Source: Campanula takesimana
Lineage: Eukaryota; Streptophyta; Magnoliopsida; Asterales; Campanulaceae
Assembly (NCBI GenBank): GCA_026119855.1
Contig: JAOWBW010000191.1
Span: 1,364,001-1,428,000, forward strand
Reading direction: 5' to 3'
DNA length: 64,000 bases
How positions within the stretch are numbered: the stretch's first letter is position 1; each line of letters starts with the position of its first letter. Below, piece after piece: positions 1 through 10,196 of this stretch. The notes below the pieces were generated by a model. The model had not been told where the DNA came from, made no database searches, and saw only the letters and a list, made by a program, of their open reading frames with translations. Made by a program: the position numbers and the translations under genes.

Positions 1-836
1 TGGGGGGGAGCTGGGGGCTCAATAAGAAAGGGGATACACAATATCACAGATAACTTTGCCCATGACATTATAAATATGGACATGCCAAATAAGACTCTGA
101 TTTCATAAACCGAACATCAATCGATTATCATATTTTATAGTCTGATGTCCTAATTATGATCAGACCTAGTGGGATAACCATAATAACTGAATTGTTGGCC
201 GCCCTCATGGAGCCGGACCCTACACAAATACAATAACAGAGTCCACTGCGACCGTCACATAATTAGCTACATCGAAACTATTCCATATAACAAATCTCAT
301 CTTTGAGAACAAATAACACATAAAACATGCTTTTCAAATAATCATGACATTAACCGAGCAAGTTAAATTCCAAAGCAATAATCAAATGTGACCGAACAAA
401 TGAATTACGTATCAATAAAATAGAGTACTACGATAAGACGAATATAAAAGAAAGTGACACGAAATCAATACTGCGTAGTCTCCCTTACCGCAAAAGGGCT
501 AAAACGGAACACCAACTATTTCACTAAGATCGAATCTTTATGTCTCTGCAGAAGATGGCCTAAAGCTTCTTAAATATAAGTACACATATTATACATCATG
601 GCCATTAATATTAGCATTGCACTCATTTTCCTATTGGTCAAGAAGGAATGGGTCACCAATTAAAACCCACCTCAAGCTTAAGGTTACATATATGCTGGCC
701 AAACAAAGTCCACCTCTCCATTCTTAAAACTTACACGTGGCCCCCACTAATCATCTTAATAATTCCATTATTTTCATTTCTATTTTTTTCTTTTCGATCC
801 GTCCCAAAATGTCGTACTTAGTTTCGGGATGTCACA
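1..836 (-). mobile_element. Ty3/gypsy-like LTR (part), running off the left edge
   Basis: Read on the minus strand from position 836, this begins TGTGACATCCCGAAACTAAG, a typical start for gypsy LTRs of the Tekay/Del type, and continues as AT-rich non-coding sequence with no ORF. It abuts the last readable codons of the copia-A polymerase at 837-858, so it looks like one more insertion into that old element. The other LTR end, any internal region and the target duplication lie outside the window. Family placement is inference from the terminal sequence only. Confidence 0.45.
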
Positions 837-863
837 ATATAAAAGGGAATGAATCCTTTAATT

Positions 864-2283
864 TATTGGTGTGTATGCCCTAGGAATGCTTTATGACGCT
901 TGATGTTATCTATTTATTCATTATATAAATAGATGTTACTTGATTATTATTTGTTGTTACATGTTTTGTTAATAATAATCTCCATCCCTAGTACTTATGA
1001 AGAACTAGTATACGTTTAATAGATAATCGTGTGATGGTTATGTGTATGTGCTATAATTAAGCTTATGAGTACTTGTTAATAAACATAGTACTGGACTTGA
1101 CTTGTTTATGAGATTTATGTTATGGTCAAATGTCATAATTAAATCTCATAATAGTTTTATCATTAGAATCCTTAGACTTGAGATTATTATGGTCTTCCAC
1201 ATAATGAACATTATGTTTGACATATTCAAACGTTACTCTTAACCAAGTAATCATAAAGGATATGATTGGCATGATCGGCGTTATGTAGGAAAGTGTAATA
1301 AGTCAATATTGAATTTGTCCCTCTTCGAGAGAGATGTCGATCTTGGTCCCCTCGATGAATAGTATTGATTAAATGCATGGACGTGCTCAAATGAATTGAA
1401 CAATGTAAGTTGATCATGCACTATGACTTACGTTCAATGACATTGTGGACAAAGGGATTGTGATATATTCAATGAGGATAAACAAACTTTAATAAGTTAT
1501 ATTATTTAGGTAATCATGATGGCTTGCTAGAGTCCGCTCATGATTTATGAAAACGACTTTGGTTGGGCTCATTACCAACTTAATATAATCCTATGAGTCA
1601 CACACAAAAGAACAAATTAAATAAAAGGCTAAAATTGGTGGTGCTCGGTTGAGCGAGTCATAAGACTCGACCGAGAAAGGACATGTTGTGTGCAGTACCT
1701 TCTGGAAAGTTACTGCTCGGCCGAGTCATGTGATGTGCTCGGCGGAGCACCTGCTGGATCGGGCTGAATTCCCGATTTCGGTTTTTGGCGGGATTTAACC
1801 TATTTTTTCTTAAGGGTTAAGGATTAATATGTATAAATAAGCCTCTATTTAACCCTAATCAGTACCATAAGCCTCCATTGTTTAGAGAAACAATATTCTT
1901 GTTCTAAGATTCATAATCAAAGATCAAGAATAAAAAAAAAAAAACTCATATAGCATAAAGAATTAGAATTTTGATTTTTAATTATTGGATCTAGCAATCC
2001 GGATCAAGAAGGTGTTCTTGATATTCGTTCGCGTGTGGATATTCAAAGAGGGTGATTTCTTTTTCATCTTCAAGTTCGTGTTTCTGCGATCGTGATTTGA
2101 AGAACGCTTGGAGGAAGATTCAAATCTCAAAGTTTAAGAATTTGAAGATCTAAAATTTAAATGCATCACAATAATTAGTATTCTAAATTCATTTAGTATT
2201 TAATTTAATAATTTTGAACGGATCCGGTCTCTAGGTTTTACTCTTGTTGTTTTCCGCTGCGCATGTGTGCTCAAAACCCTATA
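864..2283 (+). mobile_element. Solo LTR, Ty1/copia, distant relative of copia-C
   Basis: The 1,420-bp unit runs from TATTGGTGTGTATGCCCTAG to the end ...CTCAAAACCCTATA and is flanked by the 5-bp direct repeat TAATT (859-863 and 2284-2288). Its sequence is alignable, with clear divergence, to the reverse complement of the copia-C LTR (56,963-58,447). Shared landmarks are the 5' terminal block, a TAATAATC.CCATCCCT block and a GCGCATGT block near the 3' end. No internal region or second LTR is present, so it is a solo LTR left by LTR-LTR recombination. It interrupts the copia-A polymerase just after its VVRSLD motif. A palindrome-rich stretch lies at about 1640-1760. Confidence 0.8.
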
Positions 2284-2857
2284 TAATTTATCTAATGACC
2301 TGACTACATTAGCATGAAGTATGTTTTGTTTTAATACTAATTGAATCTTCTTAACTTCATCCAAATGCAGTTGATTCCATTATTCAAGCTATGATGGACT
2401 ATTTCTAATCCAATGACAAATTTCTTCTCCCAAGGTCTTGTGACTCGAACACTGTTTTTAGGAGCTGGTGAGATTTCTTGGCTTCATTTACAATCTCTAT
2501 CAAGTTCACATCATTTATTATACAAAAATGTTATCAAACTCAATCTTTTTTTTTCTTTTTGATGAATACGCATGAACATATATCCTTGTTCACATATCCC
2601 CTTCTAAGAGACTGTTGGCTCAGACAGTTATACCACATCATTCTGGATTATTTTAAACCATATACTAGATAGTATATGCCTCAAGCTAATAGATGGTGGA
2701 TTCTATCATAAGTGCTTCTGGAATTTTCATGTAAATACTTGAATCTTGATCTCCATACAGATACGTTATGACCACATCCATAAGATGCATAGTCATTTTT
2801 ATAGATACTACTAAACTGACCAAATATCTTAATAGAGAAGCACTCACAACATGAGAA
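2284..2857 (-). pseudogene. Copia-A reverse transcriptase remnant, downstream part
   Basis: On the minus strand, translations in shifting frames match the central and C-terminal parts of a Ty1/copia reverse transcriptase of the TNT-like type: LVVSIKMTMHLMDVV, TYLYGDQDSSIYMKIPEA, MWYNCLSQQSLRRGY, a degraded region where YVDDLN would be, then LGLQIEH and VVRSLD. Frameshifts and stops make it non-functional. It continues to the right across the copia-B insertion at 26,382 and to the left across the solo LTR at 837-863, where KDSFPF can still be read. This is the oldest recognisable layer of the left half of the window. Confidence 0.75.
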
Positions 2858-3055
2858 TATGAGACTTAGAATAATTGTGAAAGACATCTCAAATCTTATT
2901 GATCAATATGTGAAGTATAAATACAAGAGTGTAACTTGGAGAAGAAGAAACTAATTCCTACCATAATAAGATTCCTAATATAATAGGTAACTGACTATAC
3001 ATATTGAACTAAAATAGGAAACTAAATATTGGAGTCTTCTGACGTATCTTTAACA
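2858..3055 (-). repeat. Copia-B 3' LTR
   Basis: This 198-bp LTR starts TATGAGACTTAGAATAATTG on the plus strand and ends ATCTTTAACA. It matches 26179-26376 with few differences. The adjacent 3056-3070 is the reverse complement of a purine-rich tract (CTTGTGGGAGCA), the expected polypurine tract upstream of a 3' LTR on the minus strand. Confidence 0.85.
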
Positions 3056-3089
3056 TGCTCCCACAAGATGGACGACCGGTGAGTGAGAC
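3056..3089 (-). pseudogene. Copia-B extreme 3' coding end and polypurine tract
   Basis: The 34 bases between the copia-B 3' LTR and the SIRE-like LTR are the last codons of the copia-B polyprotein. They continue the minus-strand reading that stops at 22,353. The last five bases (3085-3089, GAGAC) are one copy of the SIRE-like target duplication. Confidence 0.7.
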
Positions 3090-4750
3090 TGTTGGGTATG
3101 CTTATCACTTAACCCTCCTACATTTGTTAGAATTGATTGATACCATCACCTATAAGTATTTTTATGGACTTTAGGACCTCATGTAAAGAAGTTTATAACT
3201 TCAATTTTTAGCCAAGTCCTTTTTATAGTATAGGCTTAGATGATAGGACTTGAAGCTTTGAAGTATCGAAGATTTCCCAAGCAGGATTCATTTCACTGCG
3301 CAGGATGTTCACTGCGCAGGTTGCCACTGCGCATAAATATCTTGCGCAGCCCTTGACCCTGCTCAGTTTTCAAGATCTCATTCCCCAAACTCTCAAGAGA
3401 TCTTTTTGTGACCAAGCATGGTGCGCATGCTGCTCATGCGCTGAATCCATGCGCGCCGGCAATGCGCATGCCTTTGTGCGCGGACACAACCTTGGTCAAG
3501 TTCCCCATCTCCTGATCTCACATTCTAGAAGCTTGGAAAGCGTCAAGACAAGCTACGCTTTTTGGATTGACTAAGAGTGCTGAGGTGTGCACAAACGACA
3601 AAATAAGCACACTCAGCAAAACCATTGGTGGAGACAAGCTTCAAAGAAATATCTCAAGTGAAGACAGCTGTCAACCTTCTAGAAGAAGCTTTTGAATTTG
3701 GTCTTCATGCTCAGTCTCCAACGGCTCTAAATCACCTGCGCACCAATCATATTGTGCCAGGTCATCATCTTTGATCAGAGCCCCAACGGCTATAAAAGAC
3801 AGCTGCGCGCCAATCACTTTGTGCCAGCTCATTGTCCTTGCTCAGAGCTCCAACGGCTATATTCAAGCTCTCAGCTATAAATAGCCTGCTCATCTTCAAG
3901 CAGCCCATTCATCAGCCCATTCATCGGCCCTTTGATCAAGCCCCTCTTGTTGGCCACTATGCTTCAGAGCTCGAGTTTCATGCTTCATTGAGAAACCTTG
4001 AAGATCTGAAGACTGCTGCTTAGTATTTCCAGATTCTTTAGAACAGCCTTCAAGATCTTCAAACCTTCAAACTCATGCTCATATCACAAAGCCTATATCA
4101 CCAGAATTCTTGGTGCTCTTCATCTTTCATATTCATAGAGCCCAGAATTTCTGTCACACACACACCTCTTGAAGCTTTGATCATTTAGATCTTACTTCTT
4201 GAGATACACCGGTTTAGTCTAGGATTTATTCTTCATAGATAATAGATCTTGAGTTAGTATTGAGCTCAAATGTTGTAATTTGTAATACTCTCTCATATAA
4301 TAAGATCTCCATTAGAAATCCAAGACTAACCATCTTGGTAGAGGATGTAGATCTTTCATCGATCGAACCTCTCCAAATAGCGTGTTCATTATACTTACTG
4401 CATATTTCCTGCTTAACTATTTATGAACTGCTTTGCTTGATCTTTCAGATTGCTACACTTTGATATTGTAATTGTTATTGCTCATTTGCCTTAGAATCCT
4501 TTTTGCGCCACTCTTTAGCCTCATACTTAGCGCGTACGTTTTTATCTCTGCGCAGTATACCCTGCGCAGAGCTGCTTTAAATTTCCGCTGTGCATTTCAC
4601 TCTCTTACTGCGCGCTATACTTAGCCAAAATAAGAGTTGTGCGCATCTGCCATTGATTTGCAAAGGGGTTTGAAAAGAATTCTAAAACGCTATTCACCCC
4701 CCCCTCCCTCTAGCATTTTTCATACCCTTCTTGCCCCTTTGGGACCAACA
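3090..4750 (+). repeat. SIRE-like 5' LTR
   Basis: This 1661-bp LTR, TGTTGGGTATGC to GGGACCAACA, is a near-identical partner of 20696-22347, with roughly thirty differences by eye plus a small rearrangement around 3895-3935. It contains at least ten TGCGCA hexamers, several AAGATCT/AGATCTT blocks and a C-rich run before its end. A TATAAATAG box at about 3880-3888 is a plausible promoter element (inference). ORFs inside it are mirrored in the other LTR and have no recognisable product. Confidence 0.85.
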
Positions 4751-4752
4751 AG

Positions 4753-4764
4753 TGGTATCAGAGC
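4753..4764 (+). other. Primer binding site, initiator tRNA-Met type (SIRE-like)
   Basis: TGGTATCAGAGC begins two bases after the 5' LTR and is the standard initiator tRNA-Met PBS of plant LTR retrotransposons. It fixes the element's orientation as plus. Confidence 0.85.
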
Positions 4765-4824
4765 AAACACCTTCATAAAACTTGTTTTGTTTTTCAAGCT
4801 TAACAGCTTGGGTGCCGATTCAAG

Positions 4825-5403
4825 ATGGCTTCAAAATCTAGGGCAATGGCTAACTTTTCACATGTTCCTGCGCCTGCTCAAACCTCAGATCAAATTCAGA
4901 AAGTTCTCCAAACATGGTGGATCCTTAAGCAAACCTCCTATTCCCTCTTATAGAGACTCAAAGAAAGATGACTTGGTCTACTGCAGAAAGCCAGGACATT
5001 TCGTTTCAAAATGCCTACTTCAAAATTTGAGTACAAGGAAAAGCAACCCTGCGCACAAAGCATCAAAGCAGTGCAGAATGGTTGCTGAAGAGAACTGCGC
5101 AGAAAAGGAGCTAAGGACTCAGAGACTTGACACTGAAGACAACGATGCTGACTCTGAGGATGGACTGCTCTGCTTAGTGGCAAATGCTGACAATGATTCA
5201 AAAGTTGTTTCTGAAATGGAACCTGAGCATGTGCCAAGGACAATCAAAGAAAGATCCCTTCACTCTAGTGGAAACGGGACACCTTCACCAAGCAGACAGA
5301 ATGACAAGCACCTATCTGCCAGAGCTAACCTGATAGAAGCTGCGTCATCACCAACTCCGCAGCCGCGCAAGGAATCTCTTAAAGTGCCTGCTGATCTTAA
5401 ATG
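4825..5403 (+). pseudogene. SIRE-like gag, internally deleted and frameshifted
   Basis: A start at 4825 (MASKSRAMANF) runs only about 50 codons before a stop. Sequence in another frame continues to a CCHC-type knuckle (YCRKPGHFVSKC, near 4979-5015), followed by an acidic, serine-rich tail that ends at 5403. The capsid domain expected between these parts is missing, so this is a deleted gag remnant. A longer reading frame in the same region starts at 4637 inside the LTR, but its first 60 codons are LTR sequence and not a plausible gag start. Confidence 0.6.
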
Positions 5404-7975
5404 ATAACTCAGCTGTAGAGCGCAAGTCAATGTTTTAACAAGCAGAAAAGATCTACTTCACTGTGCCCTCTCAAGCTCAGTTGATATCGGCAGTGGATTC
5501 TAGACACTACTGAAGATGTCAACACTCTTAAAGATATGCACAAAGGAAGAGATCACTCAGTAATATATGGTAACAACAAAGGGCACATAATTGGATTTGG
5601 ACTAATCATAAAAGACAGTCTCAAGCAACCTGCTCTCCATATCAATTATGCGATAAAGGTCTGGAATGCCATATCACTTCAACGCACTGTTACATCAAAA
5701 ATGATGTTTCTGGACTAACTTTGCTCACAAGGACTCGTAAGACCAATTTTTATATTATTGATCTTACCGCTATAATTTCTATTTAGTAATCCTTGTTTTG
5801 TAGCAATGAGCTTAAGTGAAAGCAGCTATCAATGGTGTAAGCACCATGCCAGCTTAGTAAGCAGCCTGAGCAGTTTTCCTCCAGCAAGATTGCTCCAATG
5901 TCAAAACGCTTACATCCGCTTCACCTCATATGTTTGGACCGCTCACTACCACGAAGCTTTGGACCAACCTGTGGTATCTCTATGATATCCTGGCTGCTCT
6001 CCTTCTAAATCTCCAAACATAGAAGACATCAATAGAGTTTGACACTTCAATGAAACAGAATTTATGAACAACGATGTCACTCAATATTGTGAGAACCAAC
6101 AAGAACCAACAAATGGTATTCTTCACAATTTCTCTGCTGCTGGAGTTCCGCAACAAAATGGCGTTGTGGAAAGAATCGCTCGTTGATTGAGGATGGATAA
6201 ACAATGATAGTAAAAGCAGTACTTCTAAATGTATTTCTGGGAAGAAGCTGTCAACGGTGCATGCTTTACTCAGAATAAGATTCCTCATCAACGAAGCCTA
6301 CATCAATACCCCATACGATCTATGGAGAGAAAGAGCGCCCAACATTACTTTCTTCAAGCTCTTTGGCTGCAAACGCTAAAGGAAAATTCGACGCCAAAGC
6401 AGATGAAGGTATTCTCGTTGGGTATGCCAATCATTCTATAAGCTTTTCATGATCATAATAAGATAAATCTCTAGTTATTTTAAGTATCTGTACATGTTAC
6501 TTTTTGATGAGCATTCTCTCCTTGAGCCACATCTGGCTCCAAATGATTCTGATGCCTCTGCTGAGCTTCTTAGACAGGTGCGCAGTAACTCTATTCCTGC
6601 GCAGAATATAGATCAAGCAGATTCAGAATCAGTCCATCTCATGCGCATACTCCAAATGCTGCGCCTGAAGTTACAACTCCTGATGCGCAAACACCTCCTC
6701 CTGCGCATGATGTTTCTCCTCTTCAGCAAATCACCTTTGATGATTTTGGTACTGAAGCAAATGAAATACCTATTGATCTTCGTATTCCTATCATCTCAAT
6801 GTAAGGGTTCGCACATCGAGAGCATCAAACTTTGCGGTGTAGCATTCGTTTATCTCTCATGTCGGATCAAAGAAGATTGATAGAGTGCTCCATGTTTTAA
6901 GCTGGATCGATGCTATGCAAGAAGTGCAAGAAAAGCTCATCAAATATTAAGTGCTTCAATGGGTGTTCGGAAACAAGATGGATAAGAATGGAAGCATCAC
7001 AGAATCAAAGCAAGAAAGCTTTGTATGGACATAAGTAAGTTCCAAGAGCATGGTACGATACCCTTTCAAAATTCCTACTAGAAAAAGGCTTTAAACGCTG
7101 TAAAATCGATGCAACTCTTTTTATTGCTAAGTATAATGATCACTCTTTACTCGTTCAAATTTATGTCAATGATATTATATTTGGTTCTACTAATGAGTCA
7201 CTTTGTAATCACTTTGAAAAGCTAATGAAAAGCAAGTTTGAGGTGAGCATGATGGGAGAAATCACCTTCTTCCTCGGGCTTAAAATCAATCAATTGAATG
7301 ATGGCATCTTCGCAAATCAAGCCAAGTACACAAGAGACTTAATCAAGAAGTTTGGACTTGAGTGCTAAAGCATACGACACTCCAATGGCCACCAGCAACA
7401 AATTTATTAGACTTAAAAGGTAAAGTTGATCAGACTATATCAAGGTATGATTAACTCTCCTTTATCTTTTGCTAGTTGGCCAAGATATTATGTTGACTGG
7501 ATCTGTGCGCACTATCATGCTAATTCTTCTGAAGCGCACATAACTGCTTTAAAATGTATTAGATATATTTTTGGCTCTGTTAACCTTGGACTTTGGTACA
7601 CCAAAGATTCGAACTTTAAACTTGTAGGTTATTCAGATGCGGACTACGCAGCATGCACTATTGGTATCATATTGACAGGAAGAGCTCAAGTGGAACATGT
7701 CATTTCCTTGGAAATCGACTTATAGCATGGGCAAGCAAGAGACAAGTTGCTGTGTCCATCTCCACTACTGAAGCAGAATATATTGCTGCTGAAAGACTGC
7801 TGCTGCCAAATCTTATGGATGAAGCAACAACCTGTGGACTATGGGATTCATGAAGAGAATTATCCAATTCTCTGCGATAATATGTCCACCATAGCAGTTT
7901 CCAATCCTGCCAAGCACTAATACCAAGCTCATCAATATCTAATATCATCTCCTCAAGAATTAACAAGTGATCTCT
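5404..7975 (+). pseudogene. SIRE-like pol remnant: protease, integrase, RT, RNase H
   Basis: Fragments appear in the normal copia order. GAG-pre-integrase-like sequence lies near 5810-5860. The integrase tail (SAAGVPQQNGVVERI, near 6125-6180, then NTPYDLWRERAPNITFFKLF) precedes RT from about 7040 (WYDTLSKFLLEKGFKR) through the catalytic region IYVNDIIFGSTNES near 7159-7200. RNase H follows near 7600-7850 (WASKRQVAVSISTTEAEYIAA). Several stops and frameshifts break it. The RT active site reads YVND instead of YVDD, a substitution at a catalytic aspartate. It cannot encode a working enzyme. Confidence 0.8.
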
Positions 7976-8855
7976 TGAAAGGAGAAATGGGTATGCTTAA
8001 TCTTAGCTAACTTGTCCATATAAATTATACTAATGTATTTGCTTGATAAGTGTGCAAAATAGGTTAAGTTTCATGCGCCCTGTGCAACTTCTGCGCAACA
8101 AATGTCTGCGCATGTAACAACAGTTCTGAGATTTATAAAATCTCTGCGCTATCAATGCGCTGCGCATGACTATCCATGCGCAAATCATCGTGGACCGCAG
8201 GTAAGTGTTCTATTCATTAGATTTTGCACATAGGTCCTTGACTGAAAAGTCAACGCTGAGTCACAAGGGTACTTGTATAAATTAAATTTTCCCGCGCTTT
8301 TATTTTTGATTTTTCTTGGGAAATTACCTTTTTACCCCTGTGCATGTCCCATTGTCATTTAATGCAAACTGCAATTCATGATAGCGCACCTTGCGAATGT
8401 CTGCTCACCATTTAATGAGGAAGGTGATGCGACAGCCGTCAGCCTCTTTTCGCTGACACACGCGCGCGCAAAGACTGCGCACGCGCGTCCCCATTCGGCC
8501 ACGTCACCCTGCTAACGTGCGACCGTCCTTTCACTGACTCACCATTTATGAGGAAGTTGACTTGACAGTGACCGGCTTAGAACTTCACACGCACACGCGC
8601 GCATAGGCCTGCGCACGCGCGTTCCCTTTTGTGACACGTGGTATCACTATCCTGCGCCACTGCACATTTTCTCAGATTTTTCTCAGCTATCGTGCGCCTA
8701 ACATCTCCTTCCCTACTTAAACCGTTTCTCTCTCTACTTCTCTCTTCCCTCTAAATTCTCTCTCACTCTCTTTCTAACCTCTGTTCTAAACCCTCATTTC
8801 TCATCTCCTGTTCTTTATCTTCAACCTCAACCTTTCTTCTCTCAAAACCATTTCA
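7976..8855 (+). promoter_or_regulatory. Spacer between pol and the envelope-like ORF, with CG-rich repeats and a CT-rich leader
   Basis: No ORF of note. It has several TGCGCA hexamers (8090-8185). An imperfectly duplicated block of about 100-120 bp (around 8405-8500 and 8538-8625) starts TCACCATTTA and ends in alternating CG/CA runs with GCGCACGCGCG. From 8725 to 8850 a CT-rich stretch (CTCTCTCTACTTCTCTCTTC) resembles a plant 5' untranslated leader just before the ATG at 8856. A separate promoter for the downstream ORF is possible but unproven. Confidence 0.4.
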
Positions 8856-10191
8856 ATGGCGCCTAAGAAAACCAAAACTCAACCCGAAATCATCATCTCC
8901 GACTCTTCTTCGCACTCCAATCCTGGGAACTCTCACGAAGAAGAAGTAGAACAACAATCAAGGCTTACCACCGTCAAAGACATGGTATGTTTCACTATAA
9001 CTCCTTATTTTTCCGCCATTGTTGTTCTTGGAGGTCTCAAGACTCCCTTTTTCGATTTCTTTCTTATTTGCTAATCTTTTTTGAAATCGATCGTTGTGTT
9101 GTGTTCGTATTTGCCTGATCTATTCTTTCATGTAGTTTATTTCATGATCAATGGTCGTTACATATGTTTTTCGTCAATTTCTGTGCTCCGTAACTTCCTT
9201 GGCAGACGAACAGTTTTTCTGAATTTCTGGGTTTGTTTTAATGTCGTTGACCATACTTTTTACATGGTTGACTTCGTCCTGTCCATGCCGTCATTTCGAT
9301 GTATTTTTTGTTGAATCTTGTCAACTTTTGTTTTTCGGTGTTCTTGGGTGTTCTTCATATTCTTAAATATTCATTCTTATTTTTTAATATTTTATTTGGT
9401 CTATTGTTATATCCCCAAGTATTTGTGTTCTGCGCATAGTTTCCTGCGCATGGCTTTCTGCGCATATAGTTGTATCTATTTCTCTGCGCACACTTCTTTA
9501 CTAGTATTTATTTTATGTGCGCACGATCCCTCTCTGCGTATGCATTCTTATTTTATGCGCACTCTCTTCCTATTTTCTGCGCATAAACATTTTTTTGCTT
9601 ATCATGGAACTTTTGCCAAGGTATATATCATTACTTGCAAATGCGCACAGCTCCATAAGTAATAGGTTGTCTAATTCTATCTATTATTTTACGCAGGGAC
9701 ACGTTTACTTCATACCGGGTTGGGAACTTATTCAGGCAGATCTCTCTTTAGATGCAATTGGTCGTCGTCTGCTTCACCTTCTCAGCTCCTCCGGCATTCT
9801 TCCTTTATTCACTCTTGATCAATCCTTCATAGTGCCTGCGCTGGTAGATGAATTCTTCAAGACAGCAAGAGTTGTTCCGGCACAACTTGAAGGCAAGCCA
9901 ACGGAAATGATCATGGCCACTGTACAGAGCAGTGATGTAATGGTTCACCCCAACCACATTCGCAGCCTCCTAAACTTCAACGTTGATAGTTCTTCAGTCA
10001 ACTATGATGAGGTTCATCAAAATGCGCTTGCACAGTAGCTTATTGGCATTCCTTCTCTTAACAAGAAGTGGCCAATGTATAACAGAAAGGAATTTGGTGA
10101 GGTGATGTATCACCTGTGCACCCTAATTGGAGATTCCCTCAACTGCAAGAATGGAAATAATGGACATTTCATCTCAAAGCAGTGGGAATAC
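8856..10191 (+). pseudogene. Envelope-like ORF of the SIRE-like element, 5' part with a putative intron
   Basis: The ATG at 8856 opens a 43-codon exon (MAPKKTKTQPEIIISDSS...) ending at 8984. GTATGT follows at once. An AT-rich stretch of 712 bp ends TTTTACGCAG at 9696, and an in-frame exon resumes (GHVYFIPGWELIQADLSL...). The exon junction is phase 0. The second part resembles the N-terminal region of plant-transposon proteins encoded downstream of pol in SIRE elements (LVDEFFKTARVV...). One in-frame stop lies at 10036-10038, after which the frame stays open to the TR-GAG insertion at 10,192. The protein resumes at 18,509 in the same frame. Splicing is inferred from consensus sites and frame continuity. 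Confidence 0.6.
8985..9696 (+). other. Putative intron in the envelope-like ORF
   Basis: The donor is ATG|GTATGT and the acceptor TTATTTTACGCAG|G, with a T-rich interior and phase 0. The intron also contains a dense run of TGCGCA hexamers (9430-9645). Its translation gives hydrophobic, low-complexity reading frames without a recognisable domain, in contrast to the flanking exons. Confidence 0.5.
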
Positions 10192-10196
10192 TGCGT

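Noticed and set aside
3305..3574. 89-aa ORF in the SIRE-like LTR, repeated at 20911-21180
   Set aside because: The conservation only reflects that the two LTRs are copies of each other; no motif and no start context.
4637..5404. A 255-aa frame beginning in the SIRE-like LTR as full gag
   Set aside because: Its first 60 codons are LTR and PBS sequence, and the capsid domain is missing; the PBS at 4753 shows gag must begin later.
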